DNA of 64,000 bases. Origin: CAIKZJ01 sp041675325 (GTDB taxonomy: Bacteria; Bacteroidota; Ignavibacteria; Tepidaquicellales; Tepidaquicellaceae). The DNA lies in contig JBAYUG010000003.1 of NCBI GenBank assembly GCA_041675325.1, positions 1 to 64,000 on the forward strand, written 5' to 3'. A program made the position numbers and the translations under genes. Under the pieces are notes generated by a model that was given only the letters and a program-made list of their open reading frames with translations, did no database searches and had not been told where the DNA came from. Below, piece after piece: positions 31,315 through 39,702 of the stretch (position 1 is the stretch's first letter; every line of letters begins with the position of its first letter).

Positions 31315-33984
31315 CTATTTAACGACAATGTTAACCATTTTGTTCTTAACGATGATAATCTTTATTATCTCTTTTCCGAATATATGTTTTTTAACCGATT
31401 CATCATCGAGTGCAATTTGCTCAAGGTTTTTTTCGGAAAGGTCGTTTTCAATTTCCTTCTTCGCGCGTACTTTCCCGTTAACGGAGAATGCGACAGTAAT
31501 AAGAGATGCTTTTGTGAGCAGCTCATCATACACGGGCCACTTTTCGAATGCAAGAGAGTTTTGATTACCCATTCTTTGCCAGAGTTCTTCAGCAAGATGA
31601 GGGGCATAAGGAGATAGTAATAAAATGAATGTGTTGATAATATTTTTACTAATCTTATCGGCTTTATAAAGTTCATTTATGAAAATCATCATCTGTGCAA
31701 TTGATGTGTTGAATTTCATGTCGCCGTCTTCAATATCGTTAGTGAGTTTCTTGATAGTGAAATGAAGGAGTTTGTTCATTTCTTCTTCCTGACTTTCATC
31801 TACTATTTTAGAGTTGAGATTCCCGGTTCTTTCATCCACTACGAGTCTCCATACCCTGCTAAGGAACCTGTGAATACCTGCAATACCCTCATTGCTCCAA
31901 GGCTTTGTTGCATCGAGGGGACCCATGAACATTTCAAAAAGCCTAACAGAATCGGCACCATACTGATTTATCATATCATCGGGATTAATAACATTGCCGC
32001 GTGACTTGCTCATTTTAACACCATCTTCACCGAGAATCATACCCTGATTGTAAAGAGAGCCGAAAGGCTCGGAGGTTGTAACATAACCAAGGTCAAAAAG
32101 AACCTTGTGCCAGAACCTTGCGTAAAGAAGATGAAGCACAGCATGTTCGGAGCCGCCTATATAAAGGTCAACCGGCATCCAGTACTGTTCCTTTTCCTTG
32201 TCGCAGAATATTTCATCATTATTCGGGTCGATGTATCTAAGGAAATACCAGCAAGAACCAGCCCACTGAGGCATTGTGTTTGTTTCTCTTTTAACTTTTT
32301 TGCCTGACTGCTTATCGGTAACATGAACCCAGTCTTCAATCAAAGATAACGGTGATTCTCCCGTCTTACTTGTTGTATATGAGCTGACATTCGGAAGTGT
32401 GACAGGCAGGTCTTCTTCCCTGAGAGCTTTAATAGTATGATCGTCAAAATAGACAAGAGGGAAGGGCTCGCCCCAGAATCTTTGTCTTGAAAAGAGCCAG
32501 TCTCTAAGTCTGTAATTTATGTTTCTTCTGCCGATACTTTTATCTTCAAGCCACTTAATCATCTTCTCTTTTGCTTTCGAAGTTTTCAGTCCTGTAAGGA
32601 ATCCGGAATTTATTGCATAACCTTCTTCCGTATTGCACAGTTTGCCGTTTTTAACATCTTCGAGATATTGCGAGAACTCTGTGGATGAGCTGTTAATAAG
32701 CTTTTCGAGCCCCTTGCCTGAAATAATAATATCGCCGCTTTCAGAAGATATCTTTTTGAAGGCAACATGTTTAAACTTTTCGTTTGCAACTACGGGAATA
32801 ATTTCAAGACCGAATTTAACTGCAAACTCCATATCCCTTTCGTCGTGGCCGGGAACGCTCATGATGGCGCCTGTGCCGTAGCTCATGAGAACGTAATCGG
32901 AAATGTATATTGGAATCTGGATGTTGTTTGCGGGGTTTAAAGCATAGGCACCCGTGAAGACACCTGTCTTTTCTTTTGAAAGCTCGGAACGTTCGAGGTC
33001 AGATTTTCTTGCCGCTGTCTGGATGTAATCATCAACTTCATCTCGTTTATCCGGGGTAGTTATATCATTAATGAGAGGGTGTTCAGGTGCGAATACCATA
33101 TACGTGGCACCGAAGAGAGTATCCGGTCTTGTAGTAAAGACCTCGATTTCCCTGACGCCATTCAGGCTTTCACTTTTTACCTTAAACTTTATTACCGCAC
33201 CTTCGCTTCTGCCAATCCAGTTCGTCTGGAGTTTTTTAATATTCTCTGGCCAGTCGAGTTTCTCAAGGTCGTCAATTAACCGCTGAGCATATTTTGTAAT
33301 GCGAAGTTTCCATTGTTTCATTGCTTTCCGTACGACGGTGTAACCTTTTTCGAGCTGTTCGGGCACTTCCTCATTGGCAAGAACGGTGCCGAGTTCGGGA
33401 CACCAGTTAACGGGAGATTCGGAGATAAACGCAAGACGCTGCGAATCTATGTAATCATCACTGTCTTTGCCTTCGAGTGCTACAGGAATTGTAAGTTCCG
33501 AAATCGGTTTAGCTTTATTTTCAGCAGTATCGAAATAAGAGTTGTAAAGTTTCAAGAACATCCATTGAGTCCATTTGTAATAGGATTCGTCTGTAGTGTT
33601 AATCTCTCTGTCCCAGTCATACGAGAAACCGAGCGATTGAAGCTGTGACCTGAATCTTATAACGCACTCTTCAACTCCTATACGAGGGTGAATCTGTTTC
33701 TTTAGCGCGAACTGTTCAGCAGGAAGTCCGAAAGCATCCCATCCCATGGGATGCATGACGTTAAAACCTCTCATGCGTTTATACCGGGCAATGATATCCG
33801 TTGCTGTGTACCCTTCGGGATGCCCAACATGAAGTCCATCGCCGCTCGGATATGGAAGCATATCAAGAACGTAGTACTTTGGTTTTGATTTATCAATCTT
33901 ATCTAAATCGGGAGTTCTGAAAACTTTATTCTGAACCCAGAAGTCCTGCCATTTTTTCTCAATTAAAAGATGTTCGTATTTCAT
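31315..33984 (-). CDS. leuS: Leucyl-tRNA synthetase
   Basis: Charges tRNA-Leu; class I synthetase, 889 aa. A longer frame exists upstream, but the ATG at 33984 gives the standard N-terminus (MKYEHLLIEKKWQDFW) and avoids overlapping the HIT gene. HVGHPEGY (~51, HIGH motif), editing domain with TTRPDTLFGATY and the GTGAIMSVPGHDERD loop (~400), KMSKSRGN (~658, KMSKS), and C-terminal anticodon and tail domains. It is 16 bp downstream of the HIT-family gene and 2 bp upstream of the MFS gene, on one strand. Confidence 0.97.
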   Translation of the reverse strand: MKYEHLLIEKKWQDFWVQNKVFRTPDLDKIDKSKPKYYVLDMLPYPSGDGLHVGHPEGYTATDIIARYKRMRGFNVMHPMGWDAFGLPAEQFALKKQIHPRIGVEECVIRFRSQLQSLGFSYDWDREINTTDESYYKWTQWMFLKLYNSYFDTAENKAKPISELTIPVALEGKDSDDYIDSQRLAFISESPVNWCPELGTVLANEEVPEQLEKGYTVVRKAMKQWKLRITKYAQRLIDDLEKLDWPENIKKLQTNWIGRSEGAVIKFKVKSESLNGVREIEVFTTRPDTLFGATYMVFAPEHPLINDITTPDKRDEVDDYIQTAARKSDLERSELSKEKTGVFTGAYALNPANNIQIPIYISDYVLMSYGTGAIMSVPGHDERDMEFAVKFGLEIIPVVANEKFKHVAFKKISSESGDIIISGKGLEKLINSSSTEFSQYLEDVKNGKLCNTEEGYAINSGFLTGLKTSKAKEKMIKWLEDKSIGRRNINYRLRDWLFSRQRFWGEPFPLVYFDDHTIKALREEDLPVTLPNVSSYTTSKTGESPLSLIEDWVHVTDKQSGKKVKRETNTMPQWAGSCWYFLRYIDPNNDEIFCDKEKEQYWMPVDLYIGGSEHAVLHLLYARFWHKVLFDLGYVTTSEPFGSLYNQGMILGEDGVKMSKSRGNVINPDDMINQYGADSVRLFEMFMGPLDATKPWSNEGIAGIHRFLSRVWRLVVDERTGNLNSKIVDESQEEEMNKLLHFTIKKLTNDIEDGDMKFNTSIAQMMIFINELYKADKISKNIINTFILLLSPYAPHLAEELWQRMGNQNSLAFEKWPVYDELLTKASLITVAFSVNGKVRAKKEIENDLSEKNLEQIALDDESVKKHIFGKEIIKIIIVKNKMVNIVVK

Positions 33985-34000
33985 TATAAGTATTAAGCGA

Positions 34001-34453
34001 TTATTTATTAAATAGTGACTGCAGTTCTTTAAGCGTGTTGTCATCGGCTTTCGGTCCGAGCATTGTAGAAATATAACCCTGATATTTTTCGAAGAAAACA
34101 TCACCATCGGGTGTGACAGCTTTGAAATCCTTTCCGAGTCCATGCAGGGGATAGAGCTTTATGTGCGCATGATTAACGCCCATACCTTCCATGACGAGAG
34201 CGGTTCTTTGCACGCCGAATTTTTCGTCAAGAACTTTGCCGAGTTCTTTTGCTGAAAGCATAAATCGTGAATAAACATCGTCGGGCATGTCGAAAGTATA
34301 AGAATCGAAATGCTCTTTTGGAATAACGAGAGTCATACCTTTAGTATTCGGAAAAATATCCAGAATAGCAAAAAACTCGTCATTTTCCCATATTTTATAA
34401 GAAGGGATTTCACCTGTTGAAATTTTACAGAAAATGCAATCGTCTTTTTTCAT
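34001..34453 (-). CDS. HIT-family nucleotide hydrolase/transferase
   Basis: 150 aa. CIFCKISTGEIPSYKIWEN at the N-terminus is the usual opening of HIT proteins. The His triad is VNHAHIKLYP (~114-123): the first two histidines are present, the second being the nucleophile position in HINT-type numbering, but the third position is Lys in place of His. Likely binds nucleotide phosphoramidates or dinucleotides; reduced or altered activity is possible. Next to leuS, an arrangement that may reflect clearing of aminoacyl-adenylates, a known HINT substrate class; this link is inference. Confidence 0.86.
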   Translation of the reverse strand: MKKDDCIFCKISTGEIPSYKIWENDEFFAILDIFPNTKGMTLVIPKEHFDSYTFDMPDDVYSRFMLSAKELGKVLDEKFGVQRTALVMEGMGVNHAHIKLYPLHGLGKDFKAVTPDGDVFFEKYQGYISTMLGPKADDNTLKELQSLFNK

Positions 34454-34513
34454 ATAAATTTTGAATAATATTAAATTTACGATTTTTAACAGCCAAATTC
34501 TATGAAGTAAGAA

Positions 34514-34627
34514 GCTTTTGACAAATTTGTCAGAGAAAAATGCAGAATATCACAAGGCTAAATAGACGCCAATTAGACGCCAATTAGACCCTAATCAGGA
34601 AATGAGGGCTTTTGACAAATTTGTCAG
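34514..34627. promoter_or_regulatory. Duplicated 20-bp element containing the palindrome TGACAAATTTGTCA
   Basis: GCTTTTGACAAATTTGTCAG is identical at 34514-34533 and 34608-34627, 94 bp apart. The inner 14 bp are a perfect palindrome (34519-34532 and 34613-34626). It lies 61 bp upstream of the HIT gene start (minus strand) and looks like an operator pair or a dispersed palindromic element. Confidence 0.55.
34563..34595. repeat. 11-bp micro-array, three units (TAGACGCCAAT)
   Basis: TAGACGCCAAT at 34563 and 34574, TAGACCCTAAT at 34585. It lies between the two copies of the palindromic element. The third unit resembles TTAACCCTAAT in the array at 57563. Confidence 0.8.
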
Positions 34628-34743
34628 TAAATTTTAGATAAAAAATAAAGCAAGAAATGCGATTAGACTTAGCCTTAATAATAGCAGACTTTGACTCCAA
34701 GTTATTGTAACCTATAAGGAAATATAATGGTTACGTTAATGGC

Positions 34744-34850
34744 CAGCCATACTTCAGCCTTATTCAGCCATTTTCAGCCATATTCCAGCCACTTTCAGCC
34801 ATGATTCAGCCATTTTCAGCCATGCTTCAGCCATATTCAGCCTTAAATCA
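34744..34850. repeat. Helically phased CAGCC array, ten copies at 10/11-bp spacing
   Basis: CAGCC begins at 34744, 34755, 34765, 34775, 34786, 34796, 34807, 34817, 34828 and 34838: steps 11,10,10,11,10,11,10,11,10, mean 10.44 bp. Spacers are T/A-rich (mostly ATTTT, ATATT, ATGATT). No coding potential; gap 34454-34899 holds this, the 11-bp array and the palindrome pair only. Confidence 0.9.
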
Positions 34851-34899
34851 GTTTGAAAGGAGTTTCTTCCCGGTTTCTTCTCAGCATCACGAAATTAGT

Positions 34900-35505
34900 C
34901 TATTGTATCAATTTGAATTTCTCAAGCAGGATTTTTTCGGGAGTGTTTATGCTGAATGCTTCGATGACATCGCCGGATAAATAAAACTCGGTTACTTTTC
35001 TTTCTTTATGCTGGAAGTCACGGTATCTTTTTATAAGATATAATTTCGGAGATACTTCTGCATCTTTTGTTTTAAACAGAATGATTCCGTTCTTAACTTT
35101 ATCGAGTTTCTTAATCTTGTCGATACCTCCACTAACGTTCAAAACAAATGCAGCCGAATTATCCGTGAAGTAAGTTAATACAGTATCTGAGGAGGCATCC
35201 TGCATTATAAAATCTATCTGATAAGAAAACACGGGGAATAAAATATATTTTGATTTCAGGGACGGTACAGAAGAGTTCGATTTTTTAAAAGAGGAAAAGT
35301 CAGAGACGGCATTATACTGCTTCGAATAATCAAGAATAATTTTATCAAAAGCAGAGCGGGAAGAAAGTGTGTCCTCATGAGAAACCGTGTCAATAGCGGC
35401 TTTCAGAGAGTCGAAAGAAGACTGCATCTGCGCGTCCTTTTCGTCGCCGCAGGATGACAGCAAGAACAACAAAACAAAACTAAAGCTTAAAAAGAAACGC
35501 TTCAT
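34900..35505 (-). CDS. Lipoprotein of unknown function (201 aa)
   Basis: Not recognised. The N-terminus is a lipoprotein signal (FVLLFLLSSC, lipobox LSSC, Cys19), so the protein should be lipid-anchored. An acidic, Ser-rich helical stretch covers ~20-90, then a mixed alpha/beta part with VFSYQIDFIMQD, AAFVLNVSGGIDKIKK and KVTEFYLSGDVIEAFSI. The start overlaps the end of the YgjP-like gene by 26 bp, so they are probably translated from one message. No motif links it to proteolysis. Confidence 0.72.
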   Translation of the reverse strand: MKRFFLSFSFVLLFLLSSCGDEKDAQMQSSFDSLKAAIDTVSHEDTLSSRSAFDKIILDYSKQYNAVSDFSSFKKSNSSVPSLKSKYILFPVFSYQIDFIMQDASSDTVLTYFTDNSAAFVLNVSGGIDKIKKLDKVKNGIILFKTKDAEVSPKLYLIKRYRDFQHKERKVTEFYLSGDVIEAFSINTPEKILLEKFKLIQ

Positions 35506-36193
35506 ACTCTTTTAACCATTTTTGTGCATTCTTGTAATCAGGGATAAGTCCTCCGACAGTCTGCCAGAATCTCGCTGAATGATTCATCACGTTTAAATGA
35601 GAGAGTTCATGGATAATCAAATAATCCAAGACAAACTTAGGGCACAGGATTAACCGCCAGTTAAAAGAAAGATTTCTGCCTGATGAGCACGTGCCCCACT
35701 TGGTTCTCTGGCTGCGTACAAAAAGCCTGTTAAAATCGAAACCATTCTGATCTGCGATTTCAGAAACTCTTTGTTTTATATATTTACCTGCGAAGTCTTT
35801 ATACCAAATTTTCAGCAGTTCTCTGTCTGCAGTCAGATTGAGACCCGATTTAATCTTTTTCGAACCGCTGAACATGAGAACTCTGTTTTTCAAGGATGGG
35901 TCGAGTGTAAATTCATATACATCTCCGAGAAGAAAAATTTGATTCTCAGAAAGTTCGATGGATTTTGAGTTTTGCTTCAAGCGGTTTATAGTTTTTGTTA
36001 TCCAGCGCTGTTTATCATTTATCAGGCTGTCAATTCTATTAACTGCATAATTAAGCGGCACGATTGCTGTCACGCTCAAGTCGTTAGAAATTTTAATCCT
36101 TGCATTCTTCACATTTCTGCGTAAAATAGCGTATTTTATCTGTTTTTCCAGTCTGATGAAATATATCTTAAAAATAGTTAAATATTTTTCCAA
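35480..36193 (-). CDS. YgjP/DUF45-family zinc metallopeptidase
   Basis: 237 aa. The zinc site is IIHELSHLNVMNHSARFW (~194-211): HELSH supplies two histidines and the catalytic Glu, and the His of NHS is the third ligand, the pattern of the YgjP/WSS1-like metallopeptidases. RSQRTKWGTCSSGRNLSFNWRL just before it is the other family signature. Acts in the cytoplasm as judged from the lack of a usable signal peptide; substrates of bacterial members are unknown. The ATG at 36193 is the first of the frame; a later start is possible. First gene of a pair with the lipoprotein gene. Confidence 0.87.
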   Translation of the reverse strand: MEKYLTIFKIYFIRLEKQIKYAILRRNVKNARIKISNDLSVTAIVPLNYAVNRIDSLINDKQRWITKTINRLKQNSKSIELSENQIFLLGDVYEFTLDPSLKNRVLMFSGSKKIKSGLNLTADRELLKIWYKDFAGKYIKQRVSEIADQNGFDFNRLFVRSQRTKWGTCSSGRNLSFNWRLILCPKFVLDYLIIHELSHLNVMNHSARFWQTVGGLIPDYKNAQKWLKEYEAFLFKL

Positions 36194-36238
36194 ATTCTTA
36201 TACTTTCGTATGATATTACATTCAGCGAAAGGCTAATC

Positions 36239-36328
36239 GATTATACTTAAAGAAATTTAAGTATCTAATCAAAACCCTAGACCCTTCACCAACCCTGCTG
36301 CCCGGCAGGGCTTGGTGTTATTTTTTAC
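36239..36328 (+). ncRNA. Structured leader or small RNA candidate upstream of the nitroreductase gene
   Basis: Two successive plus-strand hairpins then a T-run, in a gap between divergent genes. Hairpin 1 is ATACTTAAA-GAAA-TTTAAGTAT (36243-36264), 9 bp capped by a GAAA tetraloop, extendable by GATTA/TAATC (36239-36243 with 36266-36270). Hairpin 2 is CACCAACCCTGC, 6-nt loop, GCAGGG, bulged C, TTGGTG (36287-36317), followed by TTATTTTTT, a strong terminator shape. TAATCGATTA (36234-36243) just upstream could compete with hairpin 1. No plus-strand gene precedes it, so it ends either a small RNA or an attenuated leader of the gene at 36382. Confidence 0.5.
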
Positions 36329-36381
36329 ATTTCAGAATTTAAATATTGTCCGTATTTTACATAAAACAAAATCTACTCATT

Positions 36382-37050
36382 ATGAAAATTACACTTATTT
36401 TTCTTGCCTCATTGATTACTGGTGTGATGGTGATTTCGTTTAGCATAAAGAGAACAGAGCCTACGGAAGCACCGAGGACGACCATTGAGAAAATCAAATT
36501 AGTGCCGGCAGAAACAACCGGCGGAATGCCTTTGATGGAGGCACTTAAGAAACGACAATCGGAAAGAATTTATTCGTCGAGAAAGCTTGACGACCAGACG
36601 CTGTCGAATTTATTATGGGCTGCATTCGGAATTAGCAGAGAAGAAAGCGGAAAGAGAACAGCACCGACTGCAAACAATACACAGGCGATGGATGTTTACG
36701 TAATACTTGAGACGGGGGCATACAAGTATTTAGCGGAAGAGCATTTGCTTGAGCAGGTATCAGGCAAGGATTTACGGACTTTAGCAGGTAAACAGGATTT
36801 TGTTTACACGGCGCCCGTGAACCTTGTTTATGTTTCGGATTATTCAAAACTAAAAAGTGGGTCGGATAAGGAAATATATTCGGGAGCGCATGCAGGATTC
36901 ATAGGCGAGAATGTTTATCTTTATTGTGCATCGGCAGGTCTGAATACAGTAATAAGGGCATGGGTTGATAAGGAGCCGCTGAGTAAAGAGCTGAACCTGA
37001 ATGAGAATCAGAAGATAGTACTGGCGCAGACGGTGGGATACGGGGAGTAG
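36382..37050 (+). CDS. Nitroreductase/SagB-like oxidoreductase with N-terminal membrane anchor
   Basis: 222 aa from the ATG at 36382; an upstream in-frame ATG at 36346 is less likely because it would precede the signal/anchor (MKITLIFLASLITGVMVISF) with 12 extra residues. The rest is a nitroreductase fold: LKKRQSERIYSSRKLDDQTLSNLLWAAFGISR (FMN phosphate-binding arginines), RTAPTANNTQAMDVYVI, and GAHAGFIGENVYLYCASAGLNTVIRAWVD. These are flavin enzymes acting on thiazoline, nitro or quinone substrates. A periplasmic location is inferred from the anchor. Transcribed alone behind the hairpin region at 36239. Confidence 0.83.
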   Translation: MKITLIFLASLITGVMVISFSIKRTEPTEAPRTTIEKIKLVPAETTGGMPLMEALKKRQSERIYSSRKLDDQTLSNLLWAAFGISREESGKRTAPTANNTQAMDVYVILETGAYKYLAEEHLLEQVSGKDLRTLAGKQDFVYTAPVNLVYVSDYSKLKSGSDKEIYSGAHAGFIGENVYLYCASAGLNTVIRAWVDKEPLSKELNLNENQKIVLAQTVGYGE

Positions 37051-37206
37051 GGAACGAGGAATTAGAGAGGATGTTGAGTATAATTTTGAATTGCTTCAAG
37101 AATGAGTATAAGATTCTTTTTTAAATTTAAACATATTGTAAGAATAACTATATTATGGACTTTAAAATAATGGAATTAGAATTTGAAAATTAAAAAAGGA
37201 TAAGAA

Positions 37207-37923
37207 GTGAAATTAGATGCATTGTTTGTAGCTAGTCATCCTGATGACATTGAAATCACAGCAGGAGGAACTGCCATAAAGCTTGTGACAGAGGGCAAGA
37301 AGGTTGGGGTTGTTGACCTTACGCAGGGAGAGCTGAGTACACGCGGTAACCTGCAGACTCGGAAGAAAGAAACCGAGGCAGCTTCGAAGGTTATGGGAAT
37401 TCATTACAGAACAAACCTGAGGATGAAAGACGGCAACATCGTAAACACAAAAGCAAATCGGGAGAAGCTGATAAAAGTAATTAGAGAAACTAAACCAAAA
37501 ATATTATTCGCACCGTATCCATCTGACAGACATTCAGATCACATCAATGCAAGCAATTTTATAAGAGAGAGTGCATTTCTTTCTGGGCTGACTAAAATAA
37601 AAACAGGAAAGCTCGAAGCATACAGGCCGCAAAGGGTTTTTTATTACAGGCATGCTTATGATTTTCCTATTACATTTATAGTGGATATTAGCGATTCTTA
37701 CAGGAAGAAGATGGAAGCGATAGAATGTTACACTTCACAATTCTACAAGTCAAAGAGTATATCGGCAGATGAGCCCGAAACATACATAAGCACAAGTCTT
37801 TTCTGGAAGGATCTTGAGTCACGGGCGAGGTTTTTCGGATTCAAGATAGGCGCTGAATTCGGGGAGCCGTTTTATTGTTATGAAAATATAAAGGTTTCAG
37901 CAAAAAATTTACTGGAAATATAA
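37207..37923 (+). CDS. bshB1: Bacillithiol-type N-acetylglucosaminyl-malate deacetylase (PIG-L/LmbE family)
   Basis: Removes the acetyl group from GlcNAc-malate in bacillithiol synthesis. 238 aa. Zinc-binding ASHPDDIE (~9-16) at the N-terminus, VVDLTQGELSTRGN (~38-51), characteristic of the BshB1 branch, and YPSDRHSDHINAS (~98-110) supplying the third ligand. The start is GTG at 37207, supported by AAGGA six bases upstream, one of the few clear ribosome-binding sites in the window. First gene of a six-gene run through 41032. Other bsh genes are not in the window. Confidence 0.88.
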   Translation: MKLDALFVASHPDDIEITAGGTAIKLVTEGKKVGVVDLTQGELSTRGNLQTRKKETEAASKVMGIHYRTNLRMKDGNIVNTKANREKLIKVIRETKPKILFAPYPSDRHSDHINASNFIRESAFLSGLTKIKTGKLEAYRPQRVFYYRHAYDFPITFIVDISDSYRKKMEAIECYTSQFYKSKSISADEPETYISTSLFWKDLESRARFFGFKIGAEFGEPFYCYENIKVSAKNLLEI

Positions 37924-37925
37924 TC

Positions 37926-38723
37926 ATGGATATAACGAAGAAAAAGGTTTTGGTATTTGACCTTGAAGTAGCACCGTATGATTTTGAAACTCATTACGAT
38001 GAAGAAACGAAAGAATACTTAACGAAGTTTGCGAACAATGATGAGGAAAGGGCAAAAGCGATTGAAGGACTTGTGTTCACACCTTTTACTTCCCGGATAG
38101 TTGCAATAGGAATGCTTGATTACAATAAGAAAGAAGGGGCAGTGCTTGTGAATGCACCGAAGGAAAAAATTCTGGACTCAGCAGCAAAGCTTGAAGCAGA
38201 AAGAATGCTGAGCTATAATGCAAATCATGAAGAAGGGTCTGAGGATAAACCTTACACAGAAAGCAAACTTGATAAGTTGACCTATCTTTGCGGGAGCGAG
38301 AAGGAAATAATAGACCTTTTCTGGAGAAAGATAAGAACAGAAGGATACAATCTTTTTGTAACGTTTAACGGACGCGAGTTCGATTGTCCGTTCATAATGC
38401 TGCGTACGTTTATAATGAAATCGAAGCCTTCTTACAACTTAATGAGCGGCACGGATTTTAATATAAAGGGATATCACATTGACCTTATGAAAGAGCTTAC
38501 GTTTAACAAACACTCTCCGACGGGAGCGAGAAGGAAATTCTCGCTTGATTTCTACTGCAAGCAGCTCGGGATTCCAAGCCCGAAAGCAGACGGAGTAAAA
38601 GGGGATATGGTGAAAGACCTTTATGAAAACGAAGAATATCAGACGATAGCAGATTACTGTTTCGGGGATGTAGTAGCGACGGGAAATCTGTTTAATCTCT
38701 GGAGCAAATACTTAGATTTTTAA
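37926..38723 (+). CDS. Predicted 3'-5' exonuclease, PolB-exonuclease-like (DnaQ superfamily)
   Basis: 265 aa. DEDD-type exonuclease motifs are VLVFDLEVAP (Asp12, Glu14, Exo I), FVTFNGREFDCPFIMLR (~136-152, Exo II) and IADYCFGDVVATGNLF (~243-258, Exo III-like, final Asp). YHIDLMKEL is a further conserved patch. This is the family known as the predicted exonuclease related to the proofreading domain of B-family polymerases (DNA_pol_B_exo2-like). It begins 2 bp after bshB1 and is followed by ybaB and recR, consistent with a DNA repair role. Confidence 0.84.
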   Translation: MDITKKKVLVFDLEVAPYDFETHYDEETKEYLTKFANNDEERAKAIEGLVFTPFTSRIVAIGMLDYNKKEGAVLVNAPKEKILDSAAKLEAERMLSYNANHEEGSEDKPYTESKLDKLTYLCGSEKEIIDLFWRKIRTEGYNLFVTFNGREFDCPFIMLRTFIMKSKPSYNLMSGTDFNIKGYHIDLMKELTFNKHSPTGARRKFSLDFYCKQLGIPSPKADGVKGDMVKDLYENEEYQTIADYCFGDVVATGNLFNLWSKYLDF

Positions 38724-38757
38724 ATAATAAACAAATAAAACACAGGAGATAAAATTA

Positions 38758-39090
38758 ATGAAACCGAATCAAATGCAGGGAATGCTTAAACAGGTAAAGA
38801 AGATGCAAGATAGGATGGAACAGATACAAGCCGAGCTTGAAAGCAAGGTACTAACTGAAGAATCAGGCGGCGGTATGGTAAAAGTAACGATTAACGGAAA
38901 AAGCGTAATACAGAAAATTGAAATTGAGAAAGAAGTACTTGAATCAGAAGATAAGGACATGCTTGAAGACCTTCTTATAGCAGCATGCAACAAGGCATTC
39001 GAATCATCGCAGAAACTTTCAAACGATGAAATGTCAAAAGCTACGGCAGGGATGATTCCAAACATTCCAGGACTGAACTTAGGAATATAA
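38758..39090 (+). CDS. ybaB: YbaB/EbfC nucleoid-associated protein
   Basis: 110 aa, normal length for this small DNA-binding protein. N-terminal NQMQGMLKQVKKMQDRMEQI amphipathic helix, then GGGMVKVTINGKSVIQKIEIE beta hairpin and a C-terminal helix. Dimeric family members coat DNA and are usually encoded next to recR, as here (3 bp gap). A good Shine-Dalgarno AGGAG lies 11 bp upstream of the ATG. Role in recombination or nucleoid structure is inferred from family and context. Confidence 0.95.
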   Translation: MKPNQMQGMLKQVKKMQDRMEQIQAELESKVLTEESGGGMVKVTINGKSVIQKIEIEKEVLESEDKDMLEDLLIAACNKAFESSQKLSNDEMSKATAGMIPNIPGLNLGI

Positions 39091-39093
39091 TAA

Positions 39094-39702
39094 ATGTTAA
39101 ACATATCCGATACGCTTGAAACTCTTGTAACAGAGCTTACAAAGCTGCCTTCGATAGGAAGAAAAACAGCGCAGAGGCTTGCGATGTTTCTGATAAAACA
39201 GCCTCGTGAAGAAGTTACAAAGCTAGCAGGAGCTTTAATTGAGATCAAAGACAAGATAAAATTCTGTTCGGTTTGCTGCAATATAACGGAGGATGAGGTT
39301 TGCAAGATATGTTCTTCGGAGAAAAGGCTGAAAACATCGATATGTGTAGTAGAAGAGCCGCAGGATGTTTATGCGATTGAAAAGACGAATGAATACAAGG
39401 GACTTTATCACGTGCTTCACGGAAGGATATCACCACTTGACGGAGTAGGACCAAATGACATAAGAATAAAAGAACTGCTTTACAGACTTGAGGACGATTC
39501 TGCAAACAACATTTCGGAAATAATACTTGCGCTAAACCCCACGGTTGAAGGTGAAACCACAATACTATACCTCAGCAAAATAATCAAACCGCTCGGTATG
39601 AAGATAAGCCGTATAGCACGCGGCATTCCCATAGGTTCAGATATTGAACTCACAGATCAGGTAACTCTTGCAAAGGCAATAGAAGGAAGGGTGACAATTT
39701 AG
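39094..39702 (+). CDS. recR: Recombination mediator protein RecR
   Basis: RecFOR pathway protein that loads RecA on gapped DNA. 202 aa. Helix-hairpin-helix LTKLPSIGRKTAQRLA (~13-28), Cys4 zinc motif CSVCCNITEDEVCKIC (~56-71), Toprim domain with VVEEPQDVYAIEKTNEYKG (~82-100) and LHGRISPLDGVGP, and a C-terminal ARGIPIGSDIELTDQVTLA. Sits between ybaB and a methyltransferase gene, whose GTG shares the final G of the recR stop codon. Confidence 0.96.
   Translation: MLNISDTLETLVTELTKLPSIGRKTAQRLAMFLIKQPREEVTKLAGALIEIKDKIKFCSVCCNITEDEVCKICSSEKRLKTSICVVEEPQDVYAIEKTNEYKGLYHVLHGRISPLDGVGPNDIRIKELLYRLEDDSANNISEIILALNPTVEGETTILYLSKIIKPLGMKISRIARGIPIGSDIELTDQVTLAKAIEGRVTI

Noticed and set aside
33985..34143. 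Upstream extension of leuS by 53 codons
   Set aside because: Lies inside the HIT gene in another frame and has no similarity to the synthetase N-terminus.
34900..36193. YgjP-like peptidase plus lipoprotein as a toxin-antitoxin or defence pair
   Set aside because: The lipoprotein is membrane-anchored and the peptidase has ordinary YgjP motifs; overlap alone is no evidence of such a system.
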